A DNA stretch of 64,000 nucleotides from Paramarasmius palmivorus (GCA_037176845.1 JAYKXP010000101.1:62001-126000); one strand, 5' to 3'. Shown: positions 23,264 through 36,256, counted from the stretch's first letter. The notes: a model not told the origin generated them from the sequence alone. A program made the numbers and translations.

Positions 23264-25943
23264 CTACACATCATCATCTGAGTCCGAATCTGGAATCATA
23301 CCTGGCTGTAAAAGAGGAGAAGTGTGTCCCGAGTCATCTTGCACTCGTAGTCGAGCAAGGTCCATTGGCAAACATGACTCGAGATACCGTTTATGGTAGT
23401 AACTTTGAGGGAGACCAGGTGGTACAGCTTCGTTACGACTTCTCTGGTCCGTCCGATCCCTTATATGCCTTGGCCTTCGAGGTTTCAACCACCTTACGTG
23501 CTCGAGTACTATGTCTTCTACCTCAGACATCAGGTTCCCGATCTCCCTCCTACGATATTGGGGTACTGTCGTCCTTAGAAGAGAAGGATGGCGCGGGTCA
23601 TCCTCGTCGGAGGATTGTCCAGCTGCCTCGAGAGTGTTGAGCAGTACTTTGAGATGACTCAAGCGTATCGCCTGACTGGTATGTGAAGGTAGAGTAGAGA
23701 GTTTCCAATCCAGTGCTTTGATTCGTTCTTCAAATTTCTGTCCAAACAATTTAGGCAACCTCATTCGAAGATCAGAGCTATCACATACGTGAACTTTTCG
23801 AGAGCGATTGAGTTTGGCAAGGGCTCTCCCCGACACTGTTTCAGCGACTCTGGTGGAGATAGCACTATCTGTCTCGAGATTTCCCGAGGAATCAACGCGT
23901 TGTCTACACAGTGCCCACGACTCCTGTGCTTGTTCGATTGATGACCAGAGAACGGACGCTATCAATTCGCGGTTGTGGATCTGGTCCCTGGGAAAGAGGT
24001 TGATTTTGTGGTCTATAATTGCCTTGCTAACCATGTTGTCGACGACTTTCTTGTTCCACAGACATGGCCTCCACCCTTCACCGAAATAAAGTGTGAACTT
24101 CCAGCGTTCATCCTCTGGTCCGATGCCTTCTCCTCGGTGATAGGCGCTTACGACGTCAAGATCCGCGTCGACGTAGCGGAAAAAGGCATTGATCTGGCTC
24201 ATACCAGTAACTTCCTTGATAAGACAGCGCAAGTTTTGCTTCCGGACTTCGGCATCAGATATAGATTACTAGATATAGCCTTGAAAAACGTACCCGGAGT
24301 TGCGAGAGCGCTGAGGGAGTTAGTAGGGTTTTAACCTCGCTCTTGAGCGCAGCCTGGTGCGCTCTACTCCCTGGAATGGTCCTACGTATCCCGGGCGAAG
24401 GCGTAGCATTACTTGAAGGACCTTGTGAGGTTGGCTGACCCTGACCCATCCTTATTCCAGCAGCCATCGCTTGATCGAGGTATTGTTTCAGCCTTTCAAA
24501 CATGTCATCGGGAGCGCTACCTGTATCATGATGATTCGCACCACATTGCTGATCGGGAGTCATCACTGGAGGCGGTGAATGGATACTACTCCGCGAGGCA
24601 CTTGCCCTTGGAACCTCTCTTGCCCTCGTCGATGTGTTGGAAGGGTTTGAAGGCGATGACGGCGCAGGTGCGAAGGTCGTTTCTCTTGGAGCATGCATGC
24701 TACTCTGCAAGGAAGAACTCGGCCCTACAAAGTCCCTTAAACGTGTCTGCGTCTGATCGGGTGAGAATGACTGGTTCCGAGGCGGTGGTGGAGAATCAAT
24801 GGACATTCCCGGAGAACTGCCTCTTGGAGCATGGATGCTGTTTTGCAAAGAGCTATTTGCATCTACGAGCACCTGTGTAATATTCGTCATTGGCGAGTTC
24901 GAAAGCGGTTGAGCTTGCTGAGATCGATTGCGAATAGTGTTGAGCTCTATGTCCCGATCTCCCTGAAATTCTGTGAGGAGCCGATCAATTCCATCTATTT
25001 CGCAAGAACATACCGCCTGCTTAATGGCTTCGTCCCTCTCTCGCCGCTGGAAGGAGATAAGAGTCACCCAAAGCAAGAGAATTTGCGAAACTTACTAGAT
25101 CATGCGACTGCAGCTGTTGCCTCTGTAGTTCTTCAGCATCCTTTCTGATCTGTACCAAGTCAGTGATGATTTTTTTTGCAGAGTTATTTTGAGGATTGTT
25201 ACCTGCTGTTGGTATTCATCCCCAAGTTGCTGCTAAGAATCAAAACAAATGTTTGAGGCGAGCCTCACGGAACCAACGGTAGCCTCACTCACAGATTGAG
25301 CCAACTCGACCTCTTTGGCTGTGTACATGGAAAGTAGTCTTTGATGCTCTTCCTGTAGGCCTTTAAGTCGAACTTGTGTTGTCAGAAAATGATCGTGCAG
25401 TTGTTTCATGTGGTTCGAGTGATATTCCAGTTTCGCCTCGGCCTCTTTGCGGCGGTCGCGTTCCTACGGGAAAAAGTTTGAATCATTATTCCAATGCGCA
25501 AAGGGATAAAGAATCACCTGATCAAACTGCTCTTGAGAAGGGCCTGGGACTGCGCGAACCTTGTTTTCACGGGGACGGCGAGTTGATTCTTCGTCCCGTG
25601 GTCGCAGCCGTGGTCTCGAGTTTGTCACCACATGCACCTGCAGGATCGTGAGGACAACGTATTTAGTCTAGGGTTAAAGAACAAAAGGCTTTATACCATC
25701 GGCATGGGGTCGTGATTCGGCTGAAGCTGGTGAGGGGTACTTCGAGGGATGGCTGTCAACGTTGGGCTTTTTCAAAGCCAGTGGGCGCACCAACCTTTGC
25801 CACGTAGCCGATCCCTGCAGATGCACAGATGCCGTTTGAGAGGTATTGCTTACGTCGAAAATTTCAGCATCCTCCTGTAATGCAAGTTTAAAACCAATAG
25901 TCAATAGCATAAGAAGGGTCGCGACAAAGGGTTCACGGACCAT
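23264..25943 (-). CDS. coiled-coil, Pro/Ser-rich basidiomycete protein of unknown function
   Basis: The likely start is ATG 25943, with an intron directly after the start codon. Exons then read EDAEIFDVSNTSQTASVH, VHVVTNSRPRLRPRDEESTR, a coiled coil (RRKEAEAKLEYHSNHMKQLH, VRLKGLQEEHQRLLSMYTAK, EELQRQQLQSHDL, RRERDEAIKQ), a disordered Ser/Pro stretch with repeated SSLQ(N/S)S(I/M)HAPR segments, and a C-terminal domain (LIKEVTGMSQINAFFRYVDA, ERWKFTLYFGEGWRPCLWNK, RSYYH-like HKRYLESCLPMDLARL) ending in an acidic SDSDDDV tail. At least seven introns join in frame. I recognise the type from mushroom genomes but know no function. Confidence 0.65.
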
Positions 25944-27524
25944 GTTGATGCTTGGCAAGTATCCTCTAATTGAAGTGACGTTTGGTGACGAGCGAAAGTA
26001 GAGGTCAGATTGGCGCCAGGCGTAGTAGAGTTCTTTTTACAGTGGTTAAAATAGTCTGGGTTGTGTTTGCCGTTCATTCTGTTGTAGTAAAAATATATTT
26101 GGTTCTGCCAGTTCCGAGTCCCACGTTATTGTTCTGCACTGGTGTACCAAAGCGTACATCCCCGTCGGTGATTCAAGTGATTGATCATCCAGAAACTTCG
26201 TGGGACACTAGGAGCATACAGATCCGGTTTGACAATCAAATGGGCTAGACAAGGTGGGAATGAGTGAGAACGGATATGCGGTCCTCATTATTCAACTCGG
26301 AAAGGAAGAGTTGACATGCTAGTTACAAAGAGATTCGAGCTTCTCTTCTCAGTACCTAACCAACCGTGCGAGTCACGACTAAAATAATCGGATAGGCGAC
26401 CGAACTTTGCTGTTCCTTTTCTGGAATCTAGAAACATGCGGGGAAAATCTGTGCAGAAGGCGTCAAGTAGCGTCGTAAATTTGACGATAAGACCCACAGA
26501 ATGACAAGCTGACGAATCATTGTCCTATCTTTGGGACGCAGATTCACGACGCTCCGTAACGATCCTCTCCCGACCCTCATGATGATGAGATCTCCCCGAA
26601 AATGGTATGTAGGATGAAGAGGAAGGCGGCTAGAGCGTTGGTAATATATCCGGAAACGACCACCGCGAAATATCACATCACAGTCATGAATATAGGGCTG
26701 AGGTCGAGCCCAATGCGTGAACCGATGCTCAACGAGCGGTACTCGAGGGGAATTCGGAAAGGAAGCTGGGGAGGTGGAAATGGTGGTGATAGCCACGATC
26801 CCTGGGGGTCTATTTGCCGGGATCCTATATCCTCTGAGCACAAAAAAGTGCTTTTCCTGTATACTTCAAAGGAACAGAATACATATCCTATGATTAATGC
26901 TCACCTCATGAAGATTAGACCTACTTGTTGGCATAGATATGGTGCTCCGACACCAACAAGATTCAAGTGATCAACTTGGCGGAATGTTCGCTGAAAAGAC
27001 GAAGCACACAATCAAGCCACTTAAGGATACATCGCGGCGGTAATATTTGTGATGATTATTTGCGGCCCTTTGGAGCCCGTAGAAGTTGCGACGTAGTTCG
27101 GGATATTATTGCCGATTCATGCTAGGCCTGGGGCGATACTATCCGTAGGTCCTACGTTATTGTTCTTGACTGCATGGGAGACCTATGAAATTTGAGTGAG
27201 ACCAGGGAGTAAATTTTGGCCGACCCAGTTCCTTGCCATGTCATGCATATGCAACATGTGTCCGCGTCCGGCTCTCCGATGATACCAGGTACCGCGAAGC
27301 TTGTAGTTGGAAAGACAAGCTATCATCTCGACGCATTTGTAAAATTATCCATGGCACCGTTTCTTATGGCATGACTGTGAGACTGTTCGCACTGCTCTGT
27401 GATGTGCGGCGGAAAATCAGCAGTCTAGATTCTCTATAATGTCTGAAATCAGTCCCAGCATGAGAACAAGAGACCATACTACAGCTATTCGCGAATTCCT
27501 TCTAGATCTTTTGCACTTTCGGCA
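25944..27524. other. gene-poor stretch, possible decayed membrane-protein gene
   Basis: On the minus strand at 26288-26841, scattered frames such as YITNALAAFLFILHTIFGEI and RTMIRQLVIL resemble pieces of a fungal multi-pass membrane protein broken by stops and shifts. The likeness is weak. Nothing else is seen. Confidence 0.25.
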
Positions 27525-28162
27525 ATGTCTTTCCGCGCCGAACTATCTCTAGAGCTTTCTGTCAATGTCGACACCCTGAGCAGCACGGAGGGATCCCTAA
27601 TTCAGTCCGAAATTGAAGACCTCCTTATGAACGACATTGAACGACTGTCACCTATTTGGCTACCACCGCCTACCTCCCAGTCGGGGACATTGCTTCAGCG
27701 AAATCAAAGTAGAGTATGGCACGGAGGAGTGGAAAGATGTTAGTAGGCTCTGTCAACAGGTGAGTTGATGCACCATGTATCACTATTCGCAGATTCACCG
27801 TCCTACAGTGTAGGTCATTCGATCACCAGCAGCGTCGATTACCATGCACCGTTCGACAATGGGTTACGGCGCGCCTCACGCAGCGTCAGGTTGAAGAACT
27901 AAACCAAATGAGGGTGTTGTATGATGCATTCGGTGCACGTTGGTGTAATACGATTCCACGAGACGTAGAGGCAACAGCAGACATCCTGTGGAGGCACCAA
28001 GAAAGGACGAATATTATGACCTTGAGAGCTGTTTTCGACCGTGTATCGGATAACGAAGACTCGGAGGATGATGCAGAGGAAGGAACGAATGAGACCTGCG
28101 CAAAGAACTGCAGACTACGATATCCCGATTCTGATACGTTTAGGTATACCTTGTACAGGTAG
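27525..28162 (+). CDS. hypothetical protein, two or more exons
   Basis: The ATG at 27525 gives MSFRAELSLELSVNVDTLSS and IEDLLMNDIERLSPIWLPPP. After an intron ending CAGTGTAG near 27833, the frame reads SFDHQQRRLPCTVRQWVTAR, VEELNQMRVLYDAFGARW, then TNIMTLRAVFDRVSDN and an acidic NEDSEDDAEEG stretch to a stop at 28162. The join between the two parts was not settled and may need another intron or a frame correction. No function known. Confidence 0.4.
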
Positions 28163-29079
28163 TTAGAACTGATCATTTGGTCTGATTACTGAAAAGAGAA
28201 ACTGAAAACGCACTTGTTATTATCATGTTGGTTTAGGGAACTGAGGATACCTGAGAATCAAAGGCATTGGGGACTCGGGAAGATTGGAAAGAGTCGGCAC
28301 ACGTGCAAAATTCTGATCTCATCAGTAAATCTTTGTAATTCGTCTCAATTCATCCTAATTCACCCCAATTCATCCGATCATCGACGACAACCGGGTGGGC
28401 AGATGTGTGAGCGTCGGTAGGACCGGTAAGCGGCCGTCCCTGCTACTGCGAATCGGTGGGACCTAGTACATGAATAGAGACCTGATACTAATAGAGAGCT
28501 CTAATTGGAACTTTATGTATGTTTCAGACCAGACTAATGCTCTTATCAACTTGACGTTCTCTGCTAGGCAATGGAAACTTGAAAGTGGATTGTACAATGA
28601 TGGGTAACCCCATGCACTCTTCTTGTCTTCTACCATTACTGACCGCCATCTGGCGTCAGCATGACGAGACCAGTGCTGAGCGCTGCAGCGTCATCACGGA
28701 ATATTGCTGACAAAACTAGCGGCAAGAACGCATGAAGTAATTGCCATATAAGGAAAATTCGTGATGGCTCTGCAAAAAAGTGGCGGATACGATCGAACTA
28801 AGTACAAGATCCACTATCTTAGTATCTAGCAGCCCGGATAGCAGAAAAACAAAAAACATGTCTTCAAATTTGTTGGTAAGCGTTCTTGAACTAGTACACA
28901 CAAGAAAGGACAAGGGGAGAACAGGGCTAAAATTCACATAGATAATAAAGGGTGAAGTCCTTAACATCAGATACCCGCATTTCTCCACCTTTCGACCACC
29001 GACGCGTATAGGTCTGATCCTCTGAGCTCAGAGACATCGAGTAAACGCTTTGCGGGGCTTGATAAGTCCTATGTGATAC
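28163..29079. other. intergenic with a short 10-bp-unit array
   Basis: 28338-28375 holds a degenerate run of the same 10-bp units (CATCCTAATT, CACCCCAATT) found in the repeats at 12547 and 41195. No gene is seen. Confidence 0.5.
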
Positions 29080-30468
29080 TTAGATATGCGAAAGAATGGC
29101 CAATTGGAAACGTACAAGCAGGGCTATGTAAATCGCGAGAAAGCCGAAACAAACACCAAAGAAGGCGATATACGGATAACGACCTTGCGTCTTGGTGTTC
29201 GGCGCTCTCGGCGCTTTGCGCCAGATCTGTATGCTGTTGTTTTGAATATGTTGCTCAGTGGAAGCCGTTATAATGAGACATTTATCCTCGGTGTCGCATG
29301 TCTATTGGTATACGAACACGTCAGCACCTGAACAAGTTTCTAAAAGATGCAAAATTCGGTACAGTAATGCTTTGAACCCAGCCGCTTCCAATGGGGAGTA
29401 GGTCTCGCGGGTCGCCTGTGCGCCGATCAAAGATATAGACCACACCGTGGTCGCTTCCCGTGATGACCAAACGACCTCTGTCGTGAAAGGCTACGTTTCT
29501 CGACCTCCTTCCCTCGCCAGGGACAAGTAATGTCTTGATTCTAGAGCCTGTGCTCAACTTATAGATTGCAATGCCTTGTATTACGTCGTCAATGAGGAAT
29601 ACATCTTCATTGACATTAAGGACTCCATCCCCGCTAGAAATATCGTTAGCACACAACTTGTCAAATCCAAACAGAACTATTTGCTCACATGATGGTTCCT
29701 GTGGTGATAGTCCTCTTTATGTTCGTCTCTTCGTCAAGAAAATAGCTGACAGAAGTGCTTTAGTTTGCATTGACAGGAACTATCAAAGACCTACATTTCA
29801 CCGGAACTCCGACTAAATGCGACGAGGTCCAAGCCGTGCTCCCCCTTTCCCCCAAAGGCCACAGCCTGTGGAGAGAAGAGGGGAATTATTGTTGAACAAA
29901 GCGGAGTAGGGATCATGTTGCTGCTCAGCGCTAGTCTGTGTATACTACCAGACCTGTGGGCGATAGCTAATTGGCAGGTGGTTGCCTCGAAAGCTATCGC
30001 AGTAACCTCACGGCGATCATGCGGCCCTGCGTCCAGTGCTTTGCAGTAGATTTCCACAAACTAATCGAACTAATCAGTAGTAGCAAACGTCATAGTCAAA
30101 CCCGATACTCACTTCTTTCGCGGTATCATCGAGTTGCCATATACATATAAATCCTTCTTGTGTGCCATAAATGAGTACATCCTCCTCGCTGTCTGGCCGC
30201 GTAGCCCAGACAATAGAGGTAGTAGTACCTCTGTCTGCTGCTCCTGTAGGCGTAGCAACCGGTGAATAAGATGCTAAATCCCAAATACTGGTGCCAGTTA
30301 GCCCTAGATGAGTAAAGATGAGTAAAGATTAGCCGCATAATAGCTCGCGGTCTTACCACCACAGGCTAGGAATGTTCCATCTGCGTGTACGCTGAGACAG
30401 ACAGCTGGACCATGGTGCCCAGACAGTTGAGCCTCAAGCACGTATAGGTTCCTCTCAGAGCTGGACAT
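29080..30468 (-). CDS. WD40-like beta-propeller protein with C-terminal membrane anchor, paralog 1
   Basis: The ATG at 30468 (MSSSERNLYVLEAQLSGHHG) begins a chain of about seven exons. They carry propeller blades: VCLSVHADGTFLACGG, GLTGTSIWDL, VLIYGTQEGFICIWQL, VTAIAFEATTCQLAIAHRSG, VFLIDDVIQGIAIYKL, RNVAFHDRGRLVITGSDHG and VVYIFDRRTGD. After the propeller comes IQIWRKAPRAPNTK, then a hydrophobic stretch YIAFFGVCFGFLAIYIALLV and a short end (stop 29080-29082). Exon order and intron sites match the paralog at 50696-52186, and the whole chain is open. The propeller probably faces the cytoplasm as a scaffold held on a membrane; that placement is inferred. Confidence 0.8.
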
Positions 30469-31168
30469 GAGTGCTGGTGACGCGGATGTCGAATGTTGCC
30501 AAACTATTGTATTTATTTCCAGCAAGTATTACTGCCTGCCTGAAAATTTTGAGTCCTAACGATAGAAGCGAAGGTTTTCTCTCACAAAACCTGTGGAGCA
30601 TTTCTCGCGGATAAGAGATTCGAGATCGCGGTCTTTGCAGTGTGCCTTCATCTATGCTGGCACAGAGGCTTTCTCACAAAAGCCTCAAGAGTGTGCTCTT
30701 TGAACATGCCCGATTTAACTTGACGCTCCTCACGCGAAGGGTTGATTTGCAATTGAGCCGTTCGGTGGGGGAAAGTCGAAACTGGAGAACCTGTCCGAAA
30801 CAATAGATGATTCTAGAGCTTTCTGACTGCGTGAGAGCAAATAATCACAAACAATAGTAGTAATCACCCACGTTAGTCACCCGAAAACCTCGAGCATATG
30901 GGCAATTTACTATTTGCAGCACACAGTTCAGCACGTAGGGGTGGAATATGATAACTACGGGACTCCGAGTCTCCACTGGGTGGCTACTGACTTCGAGCGA
31001 GCTCGGGTCTATCGGATACCCACGGACGCAAACACAATAACAATACTATTATTACCATCGTCTTCCGAACTTCAAATACGCCCTTATCGTATTGCTGTCT
31101 TCATTCTCTAGGCCTGGTGCCATCCTCAATCTTCACTCTCGCTCCTCACATTCTTTACTTGAACAGCC
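30469..31168. other. divergent intergenic region
   Basis: This lies between two divergently oriented genes, so it should hold both promoters. No clear TATA box or repeat was noted. Confidence 0.4.
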
Positions 31169-32755
31169 ATGGACATCTCCCTGAGTTTTGGTGCTCCTAC
31201 CTGCCTCGGTCCATATGCCGACAACACAATCAATCCAACCTGGCTTTCGCTCGCCGACTCAACATCGGAAACGGTACTAGCGTCTCATGGTGCCATCTAT
31301 TTGCCTATGGACAGTTCGCCACCAGCAAGTGATAACGACCAAGAGATGATCGACACGTTCGTTTATGACCAAGAATTGGAGGGCGAATATCCATTCTGTG
31401 ATCGTGTTCCTGAGGCATCAGACACGTCAGTTGCTTCTAGTCAAAGCAAGGTACCCTCTCACACTATCCTAGTGATACTTATATCAACTAACGGATGGTT
31501 GACAGCCGGGAAGTGTTGACTTCGTAAAGGAAGAGCCTGTCATCGAAAGGTTGATACCTTCAGTTCGGGATGGGGAAACCTGTACTTCTTCCAGTTCCAT
31601 CGTATGGCCGGATACTGCATGCGACAAGGTACGAGGTCGTTTCAATCTATGTCACAAAATGTGTCTGATGAAACAATACCTAAGGTTCCTAGTCTTCTCT
31701 GTTTCCTTTTTCATTGCATTGATTGTCGATCCTATTTACATCCTAGGATGAAACTAGCACTTCCGTTATCAGCCACCATATACCTGAGCTCCACGAACAG
31801 GTGCGAACGACCGGGGAGCAACTTCACGAACTCTGTGAACAGCACAAGCGGCTATGCGACACCCTCAACAGGTGCCATGCCAAAACCGAGCATTTGGTGA
31901 GTTACTTGAATACCATATAGCGTTTGAAAGATAAACTTAGTGATCTGCATTCAGGACGGGTGTGATGTTGGACTTGCCGCAATGGTACGTTTGAATTCTC
32001 CGAACGGATGTCAGGCAGCTAATACCCCGCTTCAAGACCGATGGTTCCCCGTCATCTGCCCCAGCCGTCGAGAATTGGCTGACCATGGTAGAGTATTCTA
32101 CAATTCTACGCAATGTCTCCACTATTCTGACTCCCGGACAAACAGGTCGAAAAACACGTACCGCACCTTGGTACCTTGGAGATACCACTTCCTGAGCTTG
32201 TGTTTACGCCCAGTTTCACAGTACCTGTTATGCCATCCTCACGGCTTATTGAAGTTCCAAACGTTCAGCGATACATGTTCTCCCCGCCAGCTTCGGCTTT
32301 GATGTTCTCGTTACCATGTCTTCCGGACCATGATCCATTCGAAGAAACTTTTGGCTTGCAGGTATGTTAGTCGTGACAACATGACATGTAACATTCATTG
32401 AATGGTCCATTGCCCTGAAAGCATGACGCTATCTCTCCCCTCTGTTCCTCAAATACACAGCTGAAATCAAAGGCACGGTTATATCGACACATGCACCCTG
32501 CAAAACGAACAGTACGTAACTGGTATCCTGTCGCACGGCCATACTGATCGTTGACGTCTTCAGATGTTCAGGAGTGGTCTGACTCCAAAGTCCTTGAAAC
32601 TACAGCGACGCGACCAGCGTCTATTTAGCAGAAGGGCCAAGTCATCGATACCGCTGCATCAATGGTTTCAACTACACGACAATTCATTTACACAATTGCA
32701 GCTGCTTCGTTGGAATCCGTACACAACCCCTCCCACCCTGCCATTCCCCTTGTAG
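31169..32755 (+). CDS. hypothetical basidiomycete protein with short coiled coil and basic tail
   Basis: The ATG at 31169 sits in a good context (GCCATGG) and gives MDISLSFGAPTCLGPYADNT. Introns near 31450-31505, 31627-31745, 31898-31955, 31983-32018, 32090-32142, 32363-32460 and 32511-32563 join in frame. The acidic N-terminal part (DQELEGEYPFCD, VKEEPVIERL) is followed by a coiled coil (LHEQVRTTGEQLHELCEQHK). Next come VPHLGTLEIPLPELVFTPSF and a basic C-terminus (KSKARLYRHMHPAKR, LKLQRRDQRLFSRRAK). The stop is at 32755. Acidic and basic halves suggest a nuclear factor, but no domain is recognised. Confidence 0.55.
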
Positions 32756-33206
32756 CGCTCTAGGTACCTCTATCATATTCTGGAACATTAGATTGTAATG
32801 ATTTCAAGTCCCGTCATGACAATGGAATTTTCGACATACATGGTAGCAACGTTCTCTGCCTGTCTGCATGTAGTACAAACCCTGCGCTGATCAAGTTGGT
32901 CCATAGCAGGTTTTCTGCTATTTAATACGTGGGTTAGTCATGCCCTCGAGTGTCGCAGGGCTGGCGCTTTGCGGCTTATTGAAGTTTAAACGCTCTGCGT
33001 AAAATCATAATGGGAGAGCGAAGGACATAAATCCGCGGAATGGGGAACCATCCGTAAGGCCTTAAAGATGATGTATGTAAGGATTATTCACCCGTGACCT
33101 CTCTGTTTTGACACATCAAAATATCGTACTGAGGATTCAAACTTTCCGACTTGAATAAAAGTTACCCGAATCGAACTGAACTTATTTAGTGCAATACGCG
33201 AATGAA
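32756..33206. other. intergenic, nothing seen
   Basis: No ORF, repeat or regulatory site could be supported. Confidence 0.4.
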
Positions 33207-34693
33207 CTACCATGCACATGCGTGAGTGAATTCGGGACGGTATCCATACAGCTCCCCGTGTCGGCGTATCGCCTCCTCTGTTAGACCCATATAAAGAGGG
33301 GCAGAATTCCCAGCAGTGAATACTTGGGCCATCTGATGGTATACTGGTCGGGGCCGTGGAACAACTCGCGTTGGATTTGAATGACGTGCAACCGGTACCA
33401 GTTCCCCTTCTATTCCTTGCTTTTTTTCCCACTGGTTTCTGGGATTCTGTCTCTGCGACTCCTGCAAGGTTGGTAGAGACCTCTGCGGCGCTGAGAGAGG
33501 TGGCAGTCGAAGATGAGTACTCATTGTTGAAAGATGAAGTGGTGAAGATGGCGGAGGTGGTGTAGAAAGTGTGGGGCGAGATGTTGATGCTGCAACACGC
33601 GGTGTAGATGGTCGCGAACGAGGAGTTGAGGGTGGTGCATGTTCTGTCGCCGCCGCCCGCTCTGCCAGTTGTTTAGAATGGGTGCTTTTGCATCGGATTA
33701 CTGCATTATAAGACTCAAACGATTCCGTTGCAAAGAGGATGGCAGGACCGAATTGTCGGATGTGGGCGGGGAGATGGACTAGAATGTGAAACTTTGGTTT
33801 ATTGAACTACCGAATACTCCAGTTTGCTGCATGTGCCAAAAAGTTCTCAATTTCCAACTCCAGAGTGGCCTACAGCAGCTCAATTAGAACAACCTCAACT
33901 GACAGATCAATGCAAGCCTTACCAGATATTGCGGTAGATCCAGGATTTTGGGCTGCCATATGAGAGGTATAAGTTTGGAGAGTACCACCCACGTTTCGTA
34001 ACATTCATCAGAAACCGGTCCATGTAGCACAAACGGTGCAACCTGGGCTACTTTGCGGAAGTCGCCGCCTGTCAGCGAACCATAATACTGGGTCAACGTA
34101 TTGCCAGCCAGGAACGACGGCAGACCAAGGCCCTCGTCATTTGTGGAGGACAATCGTGCTGACAGCTCCCGTCATCTTCTCCGGCTGCTTCTTGATCTGA
34201 GTTTGAATCACATCCCGCCAGAGGTACTTTACGGACCCCAAGAGAACGACATGCAACACCTCTACTGGAGTATGAGAATGAGGGTTGAGACCTGTATCAT
34301 TCGCGTCAACATGTGCTTATACGTCGTATCAATATGATAGTCACCTCTGATTCTCCAAACTGGGCTCATTGTCTGTGCAGGAAGGTTGCTTCGTGCTTGG
34401 TTGAGAGCCGCAGTCTTAGTGGCAAGAGTTCGCCGCGACTTGTACGAATCCATGAGACAGTTTACGAAGAATAGTTGATATGTATCCTTCAGGCCAGTTC
34501 GTGTACGTTTCGCTCTCAACCTATCCTTTGCTCCTACTGTCTGTGCCATCTGAAAATGGTCTTTAAGTTGCTGAACAGTTCCCGCTCGTGTGCGAGGTTC
34601 TCCAGGCTGCGGCAGAATTTTATCATCAACAATGCGGAAGCCTTGAAGTTTGAATATGTCTTGAACCTGCCACACCGACTCAAGCTTCTGCGG
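33207..34693 (-). pseudogene. mushroom-type transposase-like gene, frameshifted and 5'-truncated
   Basis: Minus-strand reading gives signatures of a high-copy basidiomycete transposon gene: LESVWQVQDIFKLQGFRI, GLKDTYQLFFVNCLMDSYK, MSPVWRI, then GLNPHSHTPVEVLHVVLLG and KYLWRDVIQTQI. The frame shifts near 34170 (one base lost or gained) into LSSTNDEGLGLPSFLAGNTL, YYGSLTGGDFRKVAQVAPFV and VVLSKLIPLIWQP. After an intron it continues KFHILVHLPAHIRQFGPAIL and FATESFESYNAVIRCKSTHS. A Pro/Ser-rich tail ends at 33207. The usual N-terminal region is not found upstream of 34693, where a plus-strand exon chain lies instead. The transposon link is from family memory, not from visible terminal repeats. Confidence 0.65.
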
Positions 34694-34798
34694 AGAGAGT
34701 GCGACATTAAAGCGAGTTCAGTTCGGAACGGCCTGAGACAACATGTGAGCGTCATTGACTTTGATATGGACTTATACTTACTCACGATATGTGCTCAG

Positions 34799-35432
34799 GT
34801 CCGAAACGGCGTGGATGCAGACCATGGCATGACTCTCGAGGCGTTTTTGCGCCATACAGTGCCGTGTATGCATATCCAGGGAGTCTATCCCAGCGAAGTT
34901 GTGACCTTCAAAGTGGTTCTCTTGGTATGTCTACGCGAATAGAGAGCCGGATATGCTGAACTAACGTGAATTGGGATAGCGCCGTTTCGTGGTAGATAAC
35001 CCACATATAGTGTGGGCAGATGAAGATGTCGACAACGGCCAAGCTGACGGCGAGCCTGCGAAGAAGTGGAAGAAGACCACTCGGGCGGTCGGAGGACGTA
35101 TTGCGAAAGGAAAGGATTTCTGGACCCTGTTCGACCAATACCTGACCGAAAAGGTCAATGAGCTGGGAAAGAAGATCAATGCACCGGAGTGGAAGAAGTA
35201 AGTGACATGCAGATGTGAATGACAAGCATGACTCACGGAGCTCTCAACCAGGCTTCTCACTCAACTGTCAGCCGAGGATGCTGCAGGTTTTCCTGGTCGC
35301 CGCACTGCCGGTGAGGTGAAGAAGGACCAATCCACCGCTGCTCCGATACCTCTTTTGCAACCGGGCATGCAAGTCATCCAACCCGCTGGTATGCAGCCCC
35401 ATGCACCCTGTTCAGCCTGCTATCCAAACTAG
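34799..35432 (+). CDS. hypothetical protein, 3' part
   Basis: Three plus-strand exons join in frame: one beginning near 34799 (GVDADHGMTLEAFLRHTVPC, GVYPSEVVTFKVVLL), one at 34981-35198 (FVVDNPHIVWADEDVDNG, GRIAKGKDFWTLFDQYLTEK, VNELGKKINAPEWK) and the last (LLTQLSAEDAAGFPGRRTAG ... HAPCSACYPN), with stop 35430-35432. The FW-x-x-FD segment recalls small basidiomycete proteins found near transposase genes. The 5' end was not found. Confidence 0.45.
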
Positions 35433-36205
35433 GGAGGGCGTGGTTTTATGAACACTGTAATGTAAATAGCCATGTTTAGCCTATTCTATGTTAAATGAAT
35501 CTTCAAATTACTTGCCTGTCGCGATTCTGCCAGTGTTGGACGCGTCGAGGGGAGGTGAGACACTGACAGAGTAGTCTCCCCTAGGCAGAATCTCAAGCGC
35601 TCGCAAGCTCGCTTTTGTTGAGCTGACAGAGCAGTGACTTTGCTTCCGTTGACGCGTCGTCAGAAGCGGCGTGGGACTGGCTTACGTCAGGCTGAAATCC
35701 TTCGACTCACAACCACCACCACCATACGTCGTTCAACATCCTCTTTCTCTTTGGGCCTTTACTGACTGGGTGAGAAATCTGACATATGACTTGTGTATAT
35801 CTAAATGATCCTTTAGATTACATCGGCTATCTTTTTAATCACAAACTGCAGGCTGGATCCCCAAGATAACCCCCGTACAAAATCTCTGCTCTGTCTGGAA
35901 CGCTCGCCATTCTGAGCATTCAAGTCTTACAATCCTTCAATTCATCAAATGCTCTGAAACGATTATAGAGCAAAGTCTTCAACATGGGCATTGGGTGTGG
36001 CCTCAACCTTCTCGCATTGCTTGTCAACGCTCATCATTATCGATTGTTCAGAGTTTTGAGCCTCAATGTGTATCATCAAGTACATAGTATGTACCTGCTC
36101 ATTTACCTCAAGGTGGTCAGACGTATCACGCACGTCTGTTTTCGGTCCACAAACCTTTCAGCTCATGCTGAACAGTCAAGAGACTTTGCTATCACCGATT
36201 GTCAA

Positions 36206-36256
36206 GACTCAAGTGTGCAACATGAACTGGCTTTCATGACTCAAGTGTGCAACATG
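36206..36256. repeat. 19-bp direct repeat
   Basis: GACTCAAGTGTGCAACATG occurs at 36206-36224 and 36238-36256, 32 bp apart. Confidence 0.85.

Noticed and set aside
26288..26841. Membrane protein gene on the minus strand
   Set aside because: Helix-like pieces lie in different frames with stops between them and no splice chain; it is kept only as a weak note.
34475..34795. Long plus-strand ORF as one exon
   Set aside because: Its first half is antisense to the VWQVQDIFKLQGF exon of the minus-strand transposase-like gene; only the part from 34799 was kept.
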